Positions 27,063 through 37,582 of a DNA stretch of 64,000 bases are shown here, in pieces. Positions within the stretch are counted from its first letter, which is position 1; every line of letters begins with the position of its first letter. Both the position numbers and the translations under genes were made by a program. Below the pieces are notes generated by a model. That model searched no databases. It was not told the origin of the DNA and saw only the letters and a list, made by a program, of their open reading frames with translations. The stretch is taken from the NCBI RefSeq assembly GCF_029906345.1, contig NZ_JARYGY010000008.1, positions 186,001 through 250,000 on the forward strand, written 5' to 3'. This stretch comes from Aquimarina mycalae (GTDB lineage Bacteria > Bacteroidota > Bacteroidia > Flavobacteriales > Flavobacteriaceae).

Positions 27063-29270
27063 TTATTTTTTAATAAACTTTCCAGTTTTTTTGTTTTTTC
27101 CTACACTCATAATATATGCATATACACCAGGAGCAAAACGGCTTGTATTAACTGATACTTTTTCTAAACTTTTATACGATTCATTATACATGATTCTTCC
27201 AGTAGCATCTATAATACATAAGTGCCCAAATGTGTTTTTATAACTTCTATTTATATCAAAATGTATTTCGTTGACACAAGGATTTGGATAGCTCTTTATT
27301 GATAATAATGCTTCTTGTTTCGTACGAGCAAACTTACTGATACTGCTACGTACTACATTTGTGCTTCTTTCTACACCAGCATCGTTTAGGATTACATCAG
27401 TAGCTTTTTCACTAATTAGATATATAGGAACTGCAAGGAAGAATCCAGGAATTTTAGGGAATACACAAGCATCTACAACACGTAGGTTCTTAACACCTCT
27501 TACATTAAAATTACTATCTAATACATCATACCGATCTGTTCCGTCACCTATTTTACAAGTGCCGCAAGGATGGTGTCCCCATGCTTCTCTGGAAATAAAA
27601 TCTGCTTTTTCTTCGAAAGAGTCGACATCTGGACCAGGCCATAGTTCTTCTTTAATAACATCGCGTACCAATCTGTTTTTCATAAGATCTCGGATGTTAT
27701 CCACACCTTTTACCATAGCTTGCATATCAGAACCTTGCAGGTCTTGCGCATCCGTGAAATATTTAAAATTAATATCTGGAGTTTTTCTGGGATCGGTACT
27801 GTCGATTTTAACTTCTCCTGCGGTATTTTCTGTATGTCCTTTGAGTAGTAACCAAGTTATTTTATCATTTGATGCTTTGATATCATCACTGTATCCTGGG
27901 TAATATCCTTTAAAATCACTTAAAGCACAGAAACTGAACATATCTGGATCTGGTAGATCTGGATCTGTTCTGGTAATATTTGCAGTTAATGTCCCACTAC
28001 TAGTATATGGACCTGTACCTCTATTAAATTTATTAAGACAAGCATCAAAACCTTCAGAGAAGGTACAGTCTTCTAATATAGTATCCTTTAGCGTGTAGGT
28101 CATTCCTAACTCATATCGGTCTTGTAGATTTTGACCCACACCTGGTAAATCTTCTAATACTTCGATTCCTTTGTTACGCAGTAAATTAGCATCTCCTATA
28201 CCAGACAATTGTAATAACTGAGGCGTATTAAAAGCTCCTGCAGAAAGTATAACTTCTCTACCTGCTTTTACAAATACTGCTGCAGGTTGTGGCGTATTAT
28301 CATCATATAATTTATCTGCTTCGTATAAATTGTTTCCTTCTAGGTATTCTACACCAATAGCTTCTTTTTGGTCATTAAATACAACCTTACTTACCAGAGC
28401 ATTCGTAATGATTGTTAGGTTATCAGGATATTGCTCTTGAGTTTCCAATAAATATTCTCTTACAGTATGTCTTGTAGAGTTTCTATCCATAGTTTGAGGA
28501 ATCATTACGGGACCTTCACCACCTCTTTCGAAAAATCGTCTGTTTACATCAAATGATTTTTCATCAAAGAGATAATTAAATAAGTTTTTACCATTATGAT
28601 CTAGATTAGCTCTTAGAAGTCCAGCGACTGAAAAGTTATCCAGTAAGGTTCCGATATCAAAACTTTGGTAATTGGTTGGTAACCATCCGTCAATACCGTG
28701 ATCTTCGCGAATTGCTTCACGGGTTAATAAATATTCACAGTTTTCTAAACGTTTAAAATATTCGCGCATATTTTCTGCTCTCCAACTTTCATCTCCTGTT
28801 AGATCAGCAATGTATTCAAAATCACTTGCATGTGGATATACCGTGATCATGGCATTTACAGCTGTTGATCCCCCAATAGTAGCTCCTCTAGGATACAAGA
28901 TTCCTTTTCCAGGAACATACTTACTATCCAGTTGATCTCTATCTCCAGAATAGTGTTTTACAAAATAACTCCACGATAGATCCTCATCTTCTGAAGCAAA
29001 AGTGTGATACGCAGGAATTCTATAATTATCTGTTTTTGGATCTTTGGCACCAGCTTCAAGAACCAATACTTTAAAACCGTTTCTCGCTAGATTTGCGGCA
29101 AGTGGCCCTCCACCTGCTCCTGATCCCACTACGATATAATCATAGTCGGTGTTAGTACGGTTTTGTGTGGATTGAGAATTTAATAATTGAGGAACGACTG
29201 TACTTGCAGCAGCTATCACCGCTGTTTTTTTGGCAAATGTTCTCCTTGAGAACTTTTTAGAATTATTCAT
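27063..29270 (-). CDS. GMC-family oxidoreductase with Tat signal and T9SS C-terminal domain
   Basis: 735 aa. The twin-arginine motif S8-R-R-T-F-A-K is followed by a hydrophobic stretch and alanines. FAD-binding Rossmann motif VVGSGAGGGPLAANLARNG is near 47-65. Typical GMC stretches follow: GGSTAVNAMITVYPHASDF, AGAFNTPQLLQLSGIGD and the active-site region WGHHPCGTCKIGDGTDRYDVLD. The last 80 residues (SYPNPCVNEIHFDINRSY to TGKFIKK) are a type IX secretion sorting domain. The enzyme should fold with FAD in the cytoplasm, cross by Tat, and be exported or surface-attached by T9SS. Substrate probably an alcohol or sugar. Confidence 0.94.
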   Translation of the reverse strand: MNNSKKFSRRTFAKKTAVIAAASTVVPQLLNSQSTQNRTNTDYDYIVVGSGAGGGPLAANLARNGFKVLVLEAGAKDPKTDNYRIPAYHTFASEDEDLSWSYFVKHYSGDRDQLDSKYVPGKGILYPRGATIGGSTAVNAMITVYPHASDFEYIADLTGDESWRAENMREYFKRLENCEYLLTREAIREDHGIDGWLPTNYQSFDIGTLLDNFSVAGLLRANLDHNGKNLFNYLFDEKSFDVNRRFFERGGEGPVMIPQTMDRNSTRHTVREYLLETQEQYPDNLTIITNALVSKVVFNDQKEAIGVEYLEGNNLYEADKLYDDNTPQPAAVFVKAGREVILSAGAFNTPQLLQLSGIGDANLLRNKGIEVLEDLPGVGQNLQDRYELGMTYTLKDTILEDCTFSEGFDACLNKFNRGTGPYTSSGTLTANITRTDPDLPDPDMFSFCALSDFKGYYPGYSDDIKASNDKITWLLLKGHTENTAGEVKIDSTDPRKTPDINFKYFTDAQDLQGSDMQAMVKGVDNIRDLMKNRLVRDVIKEELWPGPDVDSFEEKADFISREAWGHHPCGTCKIGDGTDRYDVLDSNFNVRGVKNLRVVDACVFPKIPGFFLAVPIYLISEKATDVILNDAGVERSTNVVRSSISKFARTKQEALLSIKSYPNPCVNEIHFDINRSYKNTFGHLCIIDATGRIMYNESYKSLEKVSVNTSRFAPGVYAYIMSVGKNKKTGKFIKK

Positions 29271-29659
29271 GTTTATTTGGTTGAGTTAGTTGGTTTTAAA
29301 TATACCGAAATAACATAGGCTGAAGCTCCGTTTAAACCACATAAAAATTAATGTTAAAATGTTGTTTTTAACAAGTGAAAATTGCTTGAAATAATTTTAA
29401 AATTCTGATATAAAATAACTTGTATTGTGGTTGTAACTTTCAGTGTATTGAAATCACTTTGACTATTACAATTCTTCATAGGTTAAAACCCCTTTGTTTC
29501 ATTCTGATTACTATTCATACTAAATAATATGTTTCCAGTTTTTATTACTGGTAATTATTAAATAGGGAATGGGAGTTACTAACTCTTTAAGTTGTTAAAA
29601 TTCTATATGCCTAAAGGGAAGATTTGAGCTTCCCTTTATCAAAAAAAAGGAATTTGTAA
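29271..29659. other. 389-bp intergenic stretch between GMC and ssb genes
   Basis: AT-rich. Apart from the hairpin at 29613-29637 near its right end I see nothing: no gene-like frame and no repeats. Confidence 0.5.
29613..29637 (-). terminator. Likely terminator of ssb
   Basis: A perfect 9-bp stem AAAGGGAAG/CTTCCCTTT with a 7-nt loop, 22 bp after the ssb stop. The T-run after the stem is short, so confidence is moderate. Confidence 0.55.
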
Positions 29660-29992
29660 TTACTTCCCCAACATCAGAAATTCATTGCAAACTACCTCAG
29701 TGATATACCTTTTATTACCTTCATTATCATCATAACTACGGGATGTAAGCTTACCTTCGATCGCTACTTCTTGACCTTTATTTACATATTTCTCTATAAT
29801 TTCTGCAGTTTTTCCCCAAGCAACAATATTGTGCCATTGGGTATCCGTAATTTTATCACCTGCTTTATTGTAGTAATAATCATTCGTAGCGATAGAAAAC
29901 TTTGCTAATTTTCTTCCAGAATCCAAATTCACGATTTCTGGTTCTTGTCCTAGGTTTCCGATTAACTGTACTTTGTTTTTTAGCGTGTTCAT
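29660..29992 (-). CDS. ssb: Single-stranded DNA-binding protein
   Basis: 110 aa, a single OB fold: NKVQLIGNLGQEPEIVNLDSGRKLAKFSIATND, WHNIVAWGKTAEIIEKYVNKGQEVAIEGKLTSRSYDDNEG. The acidic C-terminal tail that recruits repair proteins in full-length SSB is absent. This is therefore a short paralogue common in Bacteroidota and not necessarily the replication SSB. Confidence 0.95.
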   Translation of the reverse strand: MNTLKNKVQLIGNLGQEPEIVNLDSGRKLAKFSIATNDYYYNKAGDKITDTQWHNIVAWGKTAEIIEKYVNKGQEVAIEGKLTSRSYDDNEGNKRYITEVVCNEFLMLGK

Positions 29993-30237
29993 AATTTTAA
30001 TTTTTTTGACACCTGTCTATTGCAGGGATATTAAATAATTTGATAGTATCGAGTTCTTACGTTTCGACAGTGCAAACATAGATGAGGTTCCAAATCAGAT
30101 ACGGTTAGGAAGTGTTTATTTTCGGTTGTAAACGTTTGTAGTCGTTTGTTAAACGGATAGAAACGCTGTAAAAGGTTATTTTAGATCATAATTTCCGATG
30201 CTAAAACAATATTTGTTGATCAGTAAAAGTTGAAAAA

Positions 30238-30717
30238 ATGAAAAGAACGCAACAGATCGCTAATCGATTCAGAGAAGTAATGCTTGATGGTGTTTGGATT
30301 GCAAATACTAATTATAGAGATCAATTGTCTAATACATCTTGGGAACAGGCTACTACCAAAATAGCTTCTTTAAATACCATAGCACTTTTGACTTTTCATG
30401 TCAATTATTATATAGAAGGAGTTGTAAAAGTATTACAAGGAGGTCCTTTAGAAATAAAGGATAAATATAGTTTTGAAGCTCCAGTTTTAGAATCTAAAGA
30501 AGATTGGGAAACATTATTAAAGACATTATGGAGTAATTCTGAAGATTTTGCCAATCTAATAGATGATATGCCTGATGAAAAACTAAATGAAATTTTTGTA
30601 GATGAAAAATATGGAACTTATCAAAGAAATATTGATGCTATGATCGAACATGGATATTATCATTTAGGACAAATAGTTTTGATAAAAAAAATGATAGTAC
30701 AGAAAACGACTAAATAA
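30238..30717 (+). CDS. DinB-like putative metal-dependent protein
   Basis: 159 aa, a four-helix DinB/DfsB-type fold. Metal-site candidates are the His of LLTFHVNYYIEGV and the pair in MIEHGYYHLGQIVLIKK, the classic HxxxH motif. Family members include thiol transferases and damage-inducible proteins, often of unknown substrate. It is followed 24 bp later by a second DinB-like gene, suggesting a co-transcribed pair. Confidence 0.88.
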   Translation: MKRTQQIANRFREVMLDGVWIANTNYRDQLSNTSWEQATTKIASLNTIALLTFHVNYYIEGVVKVLQGGPLEIKDKYSFEAPVLESKEDWETLLKTLWSNSEDFANLIDDMPDEKLNEIFVDEKYGTYQRNIDAMIEHGYYHLGQIVLIKKMIVQKTTK

Positions 30718-30741
30718 GATACAATAATAAAGCACACAACA

Positions 30742-31197
30742 ATGAATGATTCAATTATAGATATATTAAAAACAATACTAGAAAGAGACTTGATAAAATT
30801 GAGAGTTGAGATTGAGTCTTATACCAAAGAAGAAAATTTATGGATCGAAACGGATGCTATTAGTAATTGTGCAGGAAACCTTTGTTTACATCTCGTAGGG
30901 AATCTCAATACATATATAGGCGCTACATTAGGTAATACTGGATATATTAGACAAAGAGACCAAGAGTTCTCTTTAAAAAATGTTCCCAGATCTAGACTAT
31001 TATCCATGATCAATGAAACTATTGTGATCGTAAAAGAAACTTTGGATGTAATTACAAAAGAAGATTTACAAAAAGAATATCCAAGAATACTTATGGATAA
31101 GAATCCTAGTACAGAGAGATTTTTGGTACATCTAACAACACATTTAACGTATCATTTAGGGCAAATAAATTATCATAGAAGATTGTTGGATGTATAA
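30742..31197 (+). CDS. DinB-like protein (DUF1572 type)
   Basis: 151 aa, four-helix bundle. Probable metal ligands are in NLCLHLVGNLNTYIGA and HLTTHLTYHLGQINYHRR. Distantly related to the preceding gene in fold but not a recent duplicate. The exact activity is unknown. Confidence 0.88.
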   Translation: MNDSIIDILKTILERDLIKLRVEIESYTKEENLWIETDAISNCAGNLCLHLVGNLNTYIGATLGNTGYIRQRDQEFSLKNVPRSRLLSMINETIVIVKETLDVITKEDLQKEYPRILMDKNPSTERFLVHLTTHLTYHLGQINYHRRLLDV

Positions 31198-31364
31198 ATG
31201 TAAGAGAAAGTACATTACCCGCTAGAAATGAATAAATTTTTCATTCTGAAAAGAGTAAAAACAGACTAAAATATATAAAGGTTTCTATTGTAAATAAAGC
31301 AAAACAATACATTATATTTATCATAGATTTTAAAAACACAAACTGCTGTTTTAGCTATTTGATA

Positions 31365-33632
31365 ATGGATACACTTTTAGAAACTGAATTTGGATTTCGG
31401 AACCCAGAAATCAAGAGACTTAATGGTTATGATAACATAAATTATATTGTTAAAAATAATCTAACCAAGTATATTTTTAAAACATATACATATAACAAAG
31501 AGTTACTTGCCGTGCTTGAAGCAGAAAGTGATGCTTTACTTTATTTACATACTAAAAACGAAAATCAATTTCCAAAACCAATTCCGTTTATAAATGGAGA
31601 TTTTATTAAAGTTATAGATGTAGATGGAGAAACAATCATATGTAGAATGCTTTCTTTTCTGGAAGGTCAATTTCTTGGCGATGTAGTATCTTCAGAAAAA
31701 TTATTTGATTCGATAGGAGTTTTCCTTGCAGAGATGAATATTAAACTTCAAGAATTCGATAGTTATATCCTTCGGGCAAGACAATGGGAATGGGATATTC
31801 AATATGTACATTTAAATAAAAAATATTTGGATGATATTGATGATTGTAATGACAAAAATATTGTACAGTATTTTTTTAAGCAATTCGAAGAAAATGTGAC
31901 TCCTATATTACCTGCCTTAAGAAAACAGGTAATTCATAATGATGGTAACGAATGGAATATCTTAATTAAGAATGAAGAGGTTTCGGGCATTATAGATTTT
32001 GGAGATTTAGCACATTCACATGTAATAAATGAGTTAGCAATAGCGATTACTTATGCTTGTTATGATAAAGAAAACCCTTTAGAATGGGCATCAATTATTC
32101 TAAAATCATATCACAATGTACTTCCGCTTGAAGAAGTAGAAATAAAAGTTTTGTATTACTTAATTGCAGCTAGGTTATGTACAAGCGTGTGCAATTCTGC
32201 CCATTCCAGAAAAATTAATCCTGATAATACCTATGCCACCGTCAGTGAGAAATCTGCCTGGAATATGCTATATAAATGGATAAGGATTAGTCCTATTAGA
32301 GCAGAAAATACTTTCAGAGAAGCTATAGGCTTTCCAAGCCTTGATTCATTATCCGTTTTCGAAGAGATCAAAAAAAGACAGGAATATCTAAGTCCTATTC
32401 TGTCATTAAGTTATGATGAACCTATTTTTATGGATCGTTCGGCATTCCAATACATGTACGATGCGTATGGAAATACTTTTTTGGATGCATATAATAATAT
32501 TCCGCATGTAGGACATTCGCACCCAAAAGTAGTTGAAGCTGGGCAAAGACAGATGGCTCAACTAAATACAAATACCAGATATCTGTATGATCTGTTGCCT
32601 ACCTATGCAGAAAAGTTGTTATCAAAATTCCCAAAATCCCTTAACAAGGTATTTTTTGTAAATTCTGGAAGCGCAGCTAGTGATTTGGCTTTGAGAATGG
32701 CATATGCTCATACTCAGCATAAAAATATTATGATTATGGAGCATGGGTATCACGGAAATACCCAAATGGCAATAGATATTAGTGATTATAAATTTAATAA
32801 CCCAAAAGGACAAGGACAGAAAGAATATATCCTGAAAACTCAAATTCCAGATATTTATAGAGGTAAATATACAAGTGATAATGCAGGTGAATTGTATGCC
32901 AAAGAAGCTATTGAACAAATAGAAAGTTTACAGGGGTCAATTGCAGCTTTTATTACAGAACCTATTGTGGGTTGTGGAGGACAAGTTCCTTTGGCAAAAG
33001 GATACCTAAAAGAAATATATCCAGTAATTAGAAAACAAGGAGGTATCTGCATCAGTGATGAAGTTCAAACAGGTTTTGGTCGTTTGGGAGATCACTTTTG
33101 GGGATTTGAAGCACAAGATGTTGTCCCAGATATGGTAATTGTAGGAAAGCCAATTGCAAATGGACATCCGATGGGTGCAGTTATAACGACTACAGAAATC
33201 GCTGAATCTTTTGGTAAAGGAGTAGAGTTTTTTAGTTCTTTTGGAGGCAATCCAGTCTCTTGTGCAATAGGATTATCAGTGTTGGAAGTGATTGAAGAAG
33301 AAAAATTACAAGAGCAAGCACGAATTGTTGGAACATACTATAAATCACTTTTAGCAGAACTTCAACAAAAATATGATTGTATTGGAGATGTAAGAGGATC
33401 TGGTTTGTTTTTAGGGATCGAGATCATAAAAAGCAAAAATCGTAAAACCGATAGAGCGTTAGCACATCACATTAAAAATGAGTTACGAAATAAATTCATA
33501 CTGGTCAGTACCGATGGACCTGATGATAGCGTGATAAAAACAAAACCACCCTTATGTTTTACAAAAGAAAATGCCAAAGAGGTCGTAGATGCATTGGATG
33601 AGGTATTAGAAGAGTATTACAGTATAAATTAA
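31365..33632 (+). CDS. APH-type kinase fused to class III PLP aminotransferase/phospho-lyase
   Basis: 755 aa from the ATG at 31365; a TTG two codons earlier is less likely. Residues 1-300 are a choline/aminoglycoside-kinase fold with [12 protein letters not shown] (catalytic loop) and GIIDFGD (metal site). Residues 325-755 are a class III PLP enzyme: [34 protein letters not shown], and the PLP lysine in [15 protein letters not shown]. The PLP half resembles ethanolamine-phosphate phospho-lyase. A kinase joined to a phospho-lyase could phosphorylate and then eliminate an amino alcohol. Known as a fusion type in several bacteria; substrate unproven. Confidence 0.92.
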   Translation: MDTLLETEFGFRNPEIKRLNGYDNINYIVKNNLTKYIFKTYTYNKELLAVLEAESDALLYLHTKNENQFPKPIPFINGDFIKVIDVDGETIICRMLSFLEGQFLGDVVSSEKLFDSIGVFLAEMNIKLQEFDSYILRARQWEWDIQYVHLNKKYLDDIDDCNDKNIVQYFFKQFEENVTPILPALRKQVIHNDGNEWNILIKNEEVSGIIDFGDLAHSHVINELAIAITYACYDKENPLEWASIILKSYHNVLPLEEVEIKVLYYLIAARLCTSVCNSAHSRKINPDNTYATVSEKSAWNMLYKWIRISPIRAENTFREAIGFPSLDSLSVFEEIKKRQEYLSPILSLSYDEPIFMDRSAFQYMYDAYGNTFLDAYNNIPHVGHSHPKVVEAGQRQMAQLNTNTRYLYDLLPTYAEKLLSKFPKSLNKVFFVNSGSAASDLALRMAYAHTQHKNIMIMEHGYHGNTQMAIDISDYKFNNPKGQGQKEYILKTQIPDIYRGKYTSDNAGELYAKEAIEQIESLQGSIAAFITEPIVGCGGQVPLAKGYLKEIYPVIRKQGGICISDEVQTGFGRLGDHFWGFEAQDVVPDMVIVGKPIANGHPMGAVITTTEIAESFGKGVEFFSSFGGNPVSCAIGLSVLEVIEEEKLQEQARIVGTYYKSLLAELQQKYDCIGDVRGSGLFLGIEIIKSKNRKTDRALAHHIKNELRNKFILVSTDGPDDSVIKTKPPLCFTKENAKEVVDALDEVLEEYYSIN

Positions 33633-33663
33633 TGATTGTTATAAAATTGTTTAGAAGTAATTA

Positions 33664-34422
33664 ATGAGTTTGAAAACGAAAATATTGATTATTGTCATTC
33701 TTTTAACTATAAGTTGCAAGCAAACCGAAGATGATACTATTACGATTGCAACAGCAGCTAATATGCAGTTTCCAATAGAAGCAATTTCAGAAGCATTTAC
33801 TACCCATACTGGCATAAAAAACGACCTGATTATTGGCTCTTCAGGTAAATTAACTGCACAAATTAAAGAAGGTGCGCCATATGATATTTTTGTTTCTGCA
33901 AATATGAAATATCCCGAAGAAATTTACAGAAGTGGTTTAGCAGTTCGTCCTCCTGAAATTTATGGGTATGGCCAGTTAGTATTATGGTCAATGCATGATA
34001 GCATTCAACCTTTTGTTACTTTGCTTGCTAATGAAAATATACATCATATTGCTATAGCCAACCCTAAAACAGCACCCTATGGAGAAGCAGCTATAGAAGT
34101 GTTAAAACATTATAGGATATATGATACTATAAAAGAGAAATTAGTATATGGCGAGAGTATTGCTCAGACCAATCAATTTATTATGTCTAAGTCTTCAGAA
34201 ATTGGTTTTACCGCAAAATCTATAGTGCTATCTCCAAGAATGAAAGGAAAAGGAAATTGGGTAGCATTGGATAAAAAAGTATATCAGCAAATCGATCAAG
34301 GAGTGGTTATGATTAAACAGAAAAATCGGAATGGTAAAAATGCGCAACAGTTTTATGATTTTCTTTTTTCTAAAGAAGCTAAAAAAATATTAGAAGATTT
34401 CGGATATTTAGTAGCTGAATAA
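33664..34422 (+). CDS. modA: Molybdate ABC transporter substrate-binding protein
   Basis: 252 aa. The lipoprotein signal ends at ISC (Cys18), which is usual for Bacteroidota. The mature part shows ITIATAANMQFPIEAI, IIGSSGKLTAQIKEGAPYDIFVSANM and YGQLVLWS, typical of ModA oxyanion binding. It starts the mod operon modA, TOBE, modB, modC, DUF2867; its stop overlaps the next start (TAATG). Confidence 0.93.
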   Translation: MSLKTKILIIVILLTISCKQTEDDTITIATAANMQFPIEAISEAFTTHTGIKNDLIIGSSGKLTAQIKEGAPYDIFVSANMKYPEEIYRSGLAVRPPEIYGYGQLVLWSMHDSIQPFVTLLANENIHHIAIANPKTAPYGEAAIEVLKHYRIYDTIKEKLVYGESIAQTNQFIMSKSSEIGFTAKSIVLSPRMKGKGNWVALDKKVYQQIDQGVVMIKQKNRNGKNAQQFYDFLFSKEAKKILEDFGYLVAE

Positions 34423-34823
34423 TGAATATTTTCTCTGGACACATATCAGAAATAGAAGTAAATGGAAGCTTATCAATGGTTTCAGTTCAAATAAATAAGC
34501 ATATTGAACTAAAAACAATTGTAGTAGAAACTCCCGATACAGCTGCTTACTTACGGAAGGGAAACTCGGTAGATATTTTGTTTAAAGAAACAGAAGTGAT
34601 CATAGCAAAACAAGATAATCTGTTGATTAGCATACAAAACAAAATTGAAGGTACTATACAGGAGATCGAAAAAGGAATGTTGTTAAGTAAATTAATGGTG
34701 AGTACCCAAATAGGTGAGGTGATTGCCATTCTTTCAACAGAAGCTGTGGATAGACTTCTGCTAATAGAAGATGAAAAAGTTTGTGTTATGATTCAGACAA
34801 ACGAAATTATGATTTCAGGATGA
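34422..34823 (+). CDS. TOBE/Mop-like molybdate-binding protein
   Basis: 133 aa containing two related halves (about 1-65 and 66-133). Each has the LxxxTSVxI-type TOBE strand pattern, here INGSLSMVSVQI-like and LSKLMVSTQIGEVIAILSTE. Free-standing di-TOBE proteins store or sense molybdate or tungstate. Its position inside the mod operon, with start and stop overlapping both neighbours, supports this. Confidence 0.85.
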   Translation: MNIFSGHISEIEVNGSLSMVSVQINKHIELKTIVVETPDTAAYLRKGNSVDILFKETEVIIAKQDNLLISIQNKIEGTIQEIEKGMLLSKLMVSTQIGEVIAILSTEAVDRLLLIEDEKVCVMIQTNEIMISG

Positions 34824-35494
34824 TAGATTGGGGTCCAATTATATTAACCGCTAAACTTGCACTAGTGACTACATTGATTCTTCTTTTAGTTTCAATTCCG
34901 CTTGCATATTGGTTGGCATATTCTAAATCAAGAATAAAACCTGTAGTAGAAACCTTGGTGAGTATGCCTTTAGTATTACCACCTACCGTATTGGGGTTTT
35001 ATTTATTAATGGCATTTAGTCCAGGTAATGCATTTGGTAGTTGGTTACAGGACTGGTTTGGTATTCGATTAATTTTTTCGTTTTCAGGACTGGTGATCGG
35101 ATCAGTTATTTATAGTTTGCCATTTATGGTGAACCCAATCCAATCAGGATTGTCTGGTTTGCCAGTTGCACTTTCAGAAGCCTCGTATGTATTGGGTAAA
35201 TCCAAAATTAAAACGTTATTCAAAGTATTGCTACCCAACATAAAACCATCATTGTTAACAGGAATTGTATTGGCTTTTGCACATACAGTAGGTGAGTTTG
35301 GAGTAGTACTGATGATTGGGGGCAATATTCCTGAGAAAACCAAAGTAGTTTCTATTGCTATTTATGATGAGGTAGAAGCACTAAACTATGCACATGCAAA
35401 TGCCTACTCAATGATTTTATTTGTGATAACCTTTGTGGTATTATTATCAGTATACTTAATTAATGGAGGATATCTAAAACGATTCTGGAGATGA
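34820..35494 (+). CDS. modB: Molybdate ABC transporter permease
   Basis: 224 aa from the ATG at 34820, which overlaps the previous stop as ATGA. About five membrane spans and the permease EAA loop EASYVLGKSKIKTLFKVLLPNIKPSLLTG, which docks on ModC. The VSMPLVLPPTVLGFYLL segment is typical of ModB. It overlaps modC by 4 bp. Confidence 0.95.
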   Translation: MIDWGPIILTAKLALVTTLILLLVSIPLAYWLAYSKSRIKPVVETLVSMPLVLPPTVLGFYLLMAFSPGNAFGSWLQDWFGIRLIFSFSGLVIGSVIYSLPFMVNPIQSGLSGLPVALSEASYVLGKSKIKTLFKVLLPNIKPSLLTGIVLAFAHTVGEFGVVLMIGGNIPEKTKVVSIAIYDEVEALNYAHANAYSMILFVITFVVLLSVYLINGGYLKRFWR

Positions 35495-36369
35495 TAGAGG
35501 CCAATATCCATAAAACACTTAGTACCGCAAGTGGAAACATGTTACTTGATATTCAACTGAGTATCAAGAAAGGGCAATGTATTACCTTATACGGACCTTC
35601 TGGTGCTGGAAAAACATCGGTACTTAGGATGTTAGCTGGGTTATTATCCGCAGATAAAGGACAAATTGTAGTAGACGATAAGACGTGGTTACATACAGAA
35701 AAAAGGATCAATTGTACTCCACAACAACGTAGAATAGGATATGTTTTTCAGGAGTATGCTTTGTTTCCTAATATGACTGTTCGAGAAAACCTGGAATTTG
35801 CATTAGAAAAGGGTCAGGATAAGAATATTATCGAAGAACTTATAGAGATCATAGAATTAAAGGAACTACAAGATAGAAAACCGACCACCTTGTCTGGAGG
35901 TCAGCAGCAAAGAGTAGCTTTAGCACGTGCCTTGGTGCGTAAACCTAAAGTGCTATTGTTAGATGAACCACTTTCTGCTTTGGATATTAAAATGCGCAGC
36001 AAACTGCAAGATTATATTCTAAAAGTACATCGACAATACAAACTAACTACAATTTTGGTAAGTCATGATGTAGGAGAAATTGTCAAGATGTCTGATGAAG
36101 TGTATTGTATTGAGGATGGAAAAATAAGTAAACAAGGCAATCCATCCACAATATTTACGAATGACCAACTTAGCGGAAAGTTTCAATTTACGGGAGAAGT
36201 AATTGCTATTGTAAAAGAAGGAGTAGTGTATATTGTAACTGTGCTTATAGGTAGCAATGTTGTAAAAGTTATTGCACAAAAATCAGAAATTAAGCATTTG
36301 GAAATAGGAAGTAAAGTAATTGTTGCATCTAAAGCCTTTAATCCGATACTTCTAAAAATTGAAAAATAA
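35491..36369 (+). CDS. modC: Molybdate ABC transporter ATP-binding protein
   Basis: 292 aa. Walker A GPSGAGKTSVLRMLAG, Q loop, signature LSGGQQQRVALARAL, Walker B VLLLDEPLSALD, switch His in VSHDVGEI. The C-terminal 65 residues form a short TOBE-like domain. ATP hydrolysis drives molybdate import through ModB. The next gene follows after 1 bp. Confidence 0.95.
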   Translation: MIEANIHKTLSTASGNMLLDIQLSIKKGQCITLYGPSGAGKTSVLRMLAGLLSADKGQIVVDDKTWLHTEKRINCTPQQRRIGYVFQEYALFPNMTVRENLEFALEKGQDKNIIEELIEIIELKELQDRKPTTLSGGQQQRVALARALVRKPKVLLLDEPLSALDIKMRSKLQDYILKVHRQYKLTTILVSHDVGEIVKMSDEVYCIEDGKISKQGNPSTIFTNDQLSGKFQFTGEVIAIVKEGVVYIVTVLIGSNVVKVIAQKSEIKHLEIGSKVIVASKAFNPILLKIEK

Positions 36370-36370
36370 A

Positions 36371-36898
36371 ATGAAGGTTCAAAAAGTTGAAATTCCCAGT
36401 GTTTCACTATTAGCAGAAACTAAGGTGGACTATGTTGACAGCTTTAAATCAGAATATACGGATAAAGAAGGAGATGTTGATATTCTTTCAATTTCAAGAG
36501 CTTTTTTCTCGACTTCTCCAGAATGGATAGAAAAACTGTTTGCATTAAGAAATAAAATTGTTTCGATTTTTGGCCTCAAAACTGGAGACAAAGTAAAGAG
36601 TAGGATGCAGTTAATAGATAATTTTAAAGGAGAGGTTGGTGAACGACTAGGAATCTTTAAAGTTTTTGATAAAACTGAAAATGAAATTATTTTGGGAGAA
36701 GATGATCGTCATCTTAATTTTAGAGTTTCTCTATTGTTAATGAAACAAGTTCAAGAAGGAGATAAAAGCCTATTCATCTCTACAACAGTAAAATTTAATA
36801 ATTGGTTTGGGCGATTATATTTTTTGCCTGTAAAACCATTTCATACATTGATTGTTCCCACAATGCTAAAAAGTGTGATTAAAGAAATAGAGAAATAA
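36371..36898 (+). CDS. DUF2867-family protein
   Basis: 175 aa from the ATG at 36371, immediately after modC. Typical features are the SISRAFFSTSPEWIEKLFALRN start, the NFRVSLLL core and the KFNNWFGRLYFLPVKPFH end. The function is not established. Co-transcription with the mod operon is likely from spacing, but a link to molybdenum use is unproven. Confidence 0.88.
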   Translation: MKVQKVEIPSVSLLAETKVDYVDSFKSEYTDKEGDVDILSISRAFFSTSPEWIEKLFALRNKIVSIFGLKTGDKVKSRMQLIDNFKGEVGERLGIFKVFDKTENEIILGEDDRHLNFRVSLLLMKQVQEGDKSLFISTTVKFNNWFGRLYFLPVKPFHTLIVPTMLKSVIKEIEK

Positions 36899-36902
36899 GG
36901 AG

Positions 36903-37541
36903 TTATAAAAGCAGTTGATCAGAATTGGTAATCGAATTGCCTTTATACACTAGTTTCCAACCCAAAGAATTAGTCAGTATATATATTTTCTGTAACTCGC
37001 TAATTAATCGATTCTCGGCATTAGACTTTAAGGTAGATGCTTCTATTTTTTTATTGAGCTGTTGTATTACTTCTTTCTGAATTAGATTGTGGTCTTCAGG
37101 ATTAAATTGATTAAAAAAATCTTCCTCTAGATCATGATATTTTATGTCTGGATGAATATTAATTTCAGCTTCGGGAATATTAGTAATCGTTAAAGTTTTG
37201 GTAGTTTCGTCGATTGCGTGTTCAATTTTACTTAAATCATAAGAAACGGTTACACCAGCGTTAACCACAACAATTGCTTTTTTCTCTGCAGTAAGGATAT
37301 CCAAATAATATTTTTTAGCATCTTTATAGGTAATGACTTCAGAAAAATGTCCTTCAGTAACCACAAGTTTGCCTACATTTTTTATTTGATCTAAAATAAG
37401 ATCTGAAGACTGTATTTCAGTTTTTTGAGTTTGAAATTGATTAATAAAATAATTAATACCTAAGACAATGAATGCAGCAAGCAATGCACCTAGAAGAAAA
37501 TTACGCATACCTTTATGGGTCAAGTTTCTATAAATGTACAT
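36903..37541 (-). CDS. DUF4230-family membrane-anchored protein
   Basis: 212 aa. One N-terminal membrane span (about 13-31), then a charged extracytoplasmic part with VVTEGHFSEVITYKDAKKYYL and VVVNAGVTVSYDLSKIE, characteristic of DUF4230. A start at residue 12 (37508, MRNFLLGALLAAF) is equally possible. It is convergent with DUF2867 (4 bp) and divergent from the sulfatase gene. Confidence 0.88.
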   Translation of the reverse strand: MYIYRNLTHKGMRNFLLGALLAAFIVLGINYFINQFQTQKTEIQSSDLILDQIKNVGKLVVTEGHFSEVITYKDAKKYYLDILTAEKKAIVVVNAGVTVSYDLSKIEHAIDETTKTLTITNIPEAEINIHPDIKYHDLEEDFFNQFNPEDHNLIQKEVIQQLNKKIEASTLKSNAENRLISELQKIYILTNSLGWKLVYKGNSITNSDQLLL

Positions 37542-37582
37542 AAAAATATTAAACCTTTTTATTTTTCAAGAGTCCTATACTT

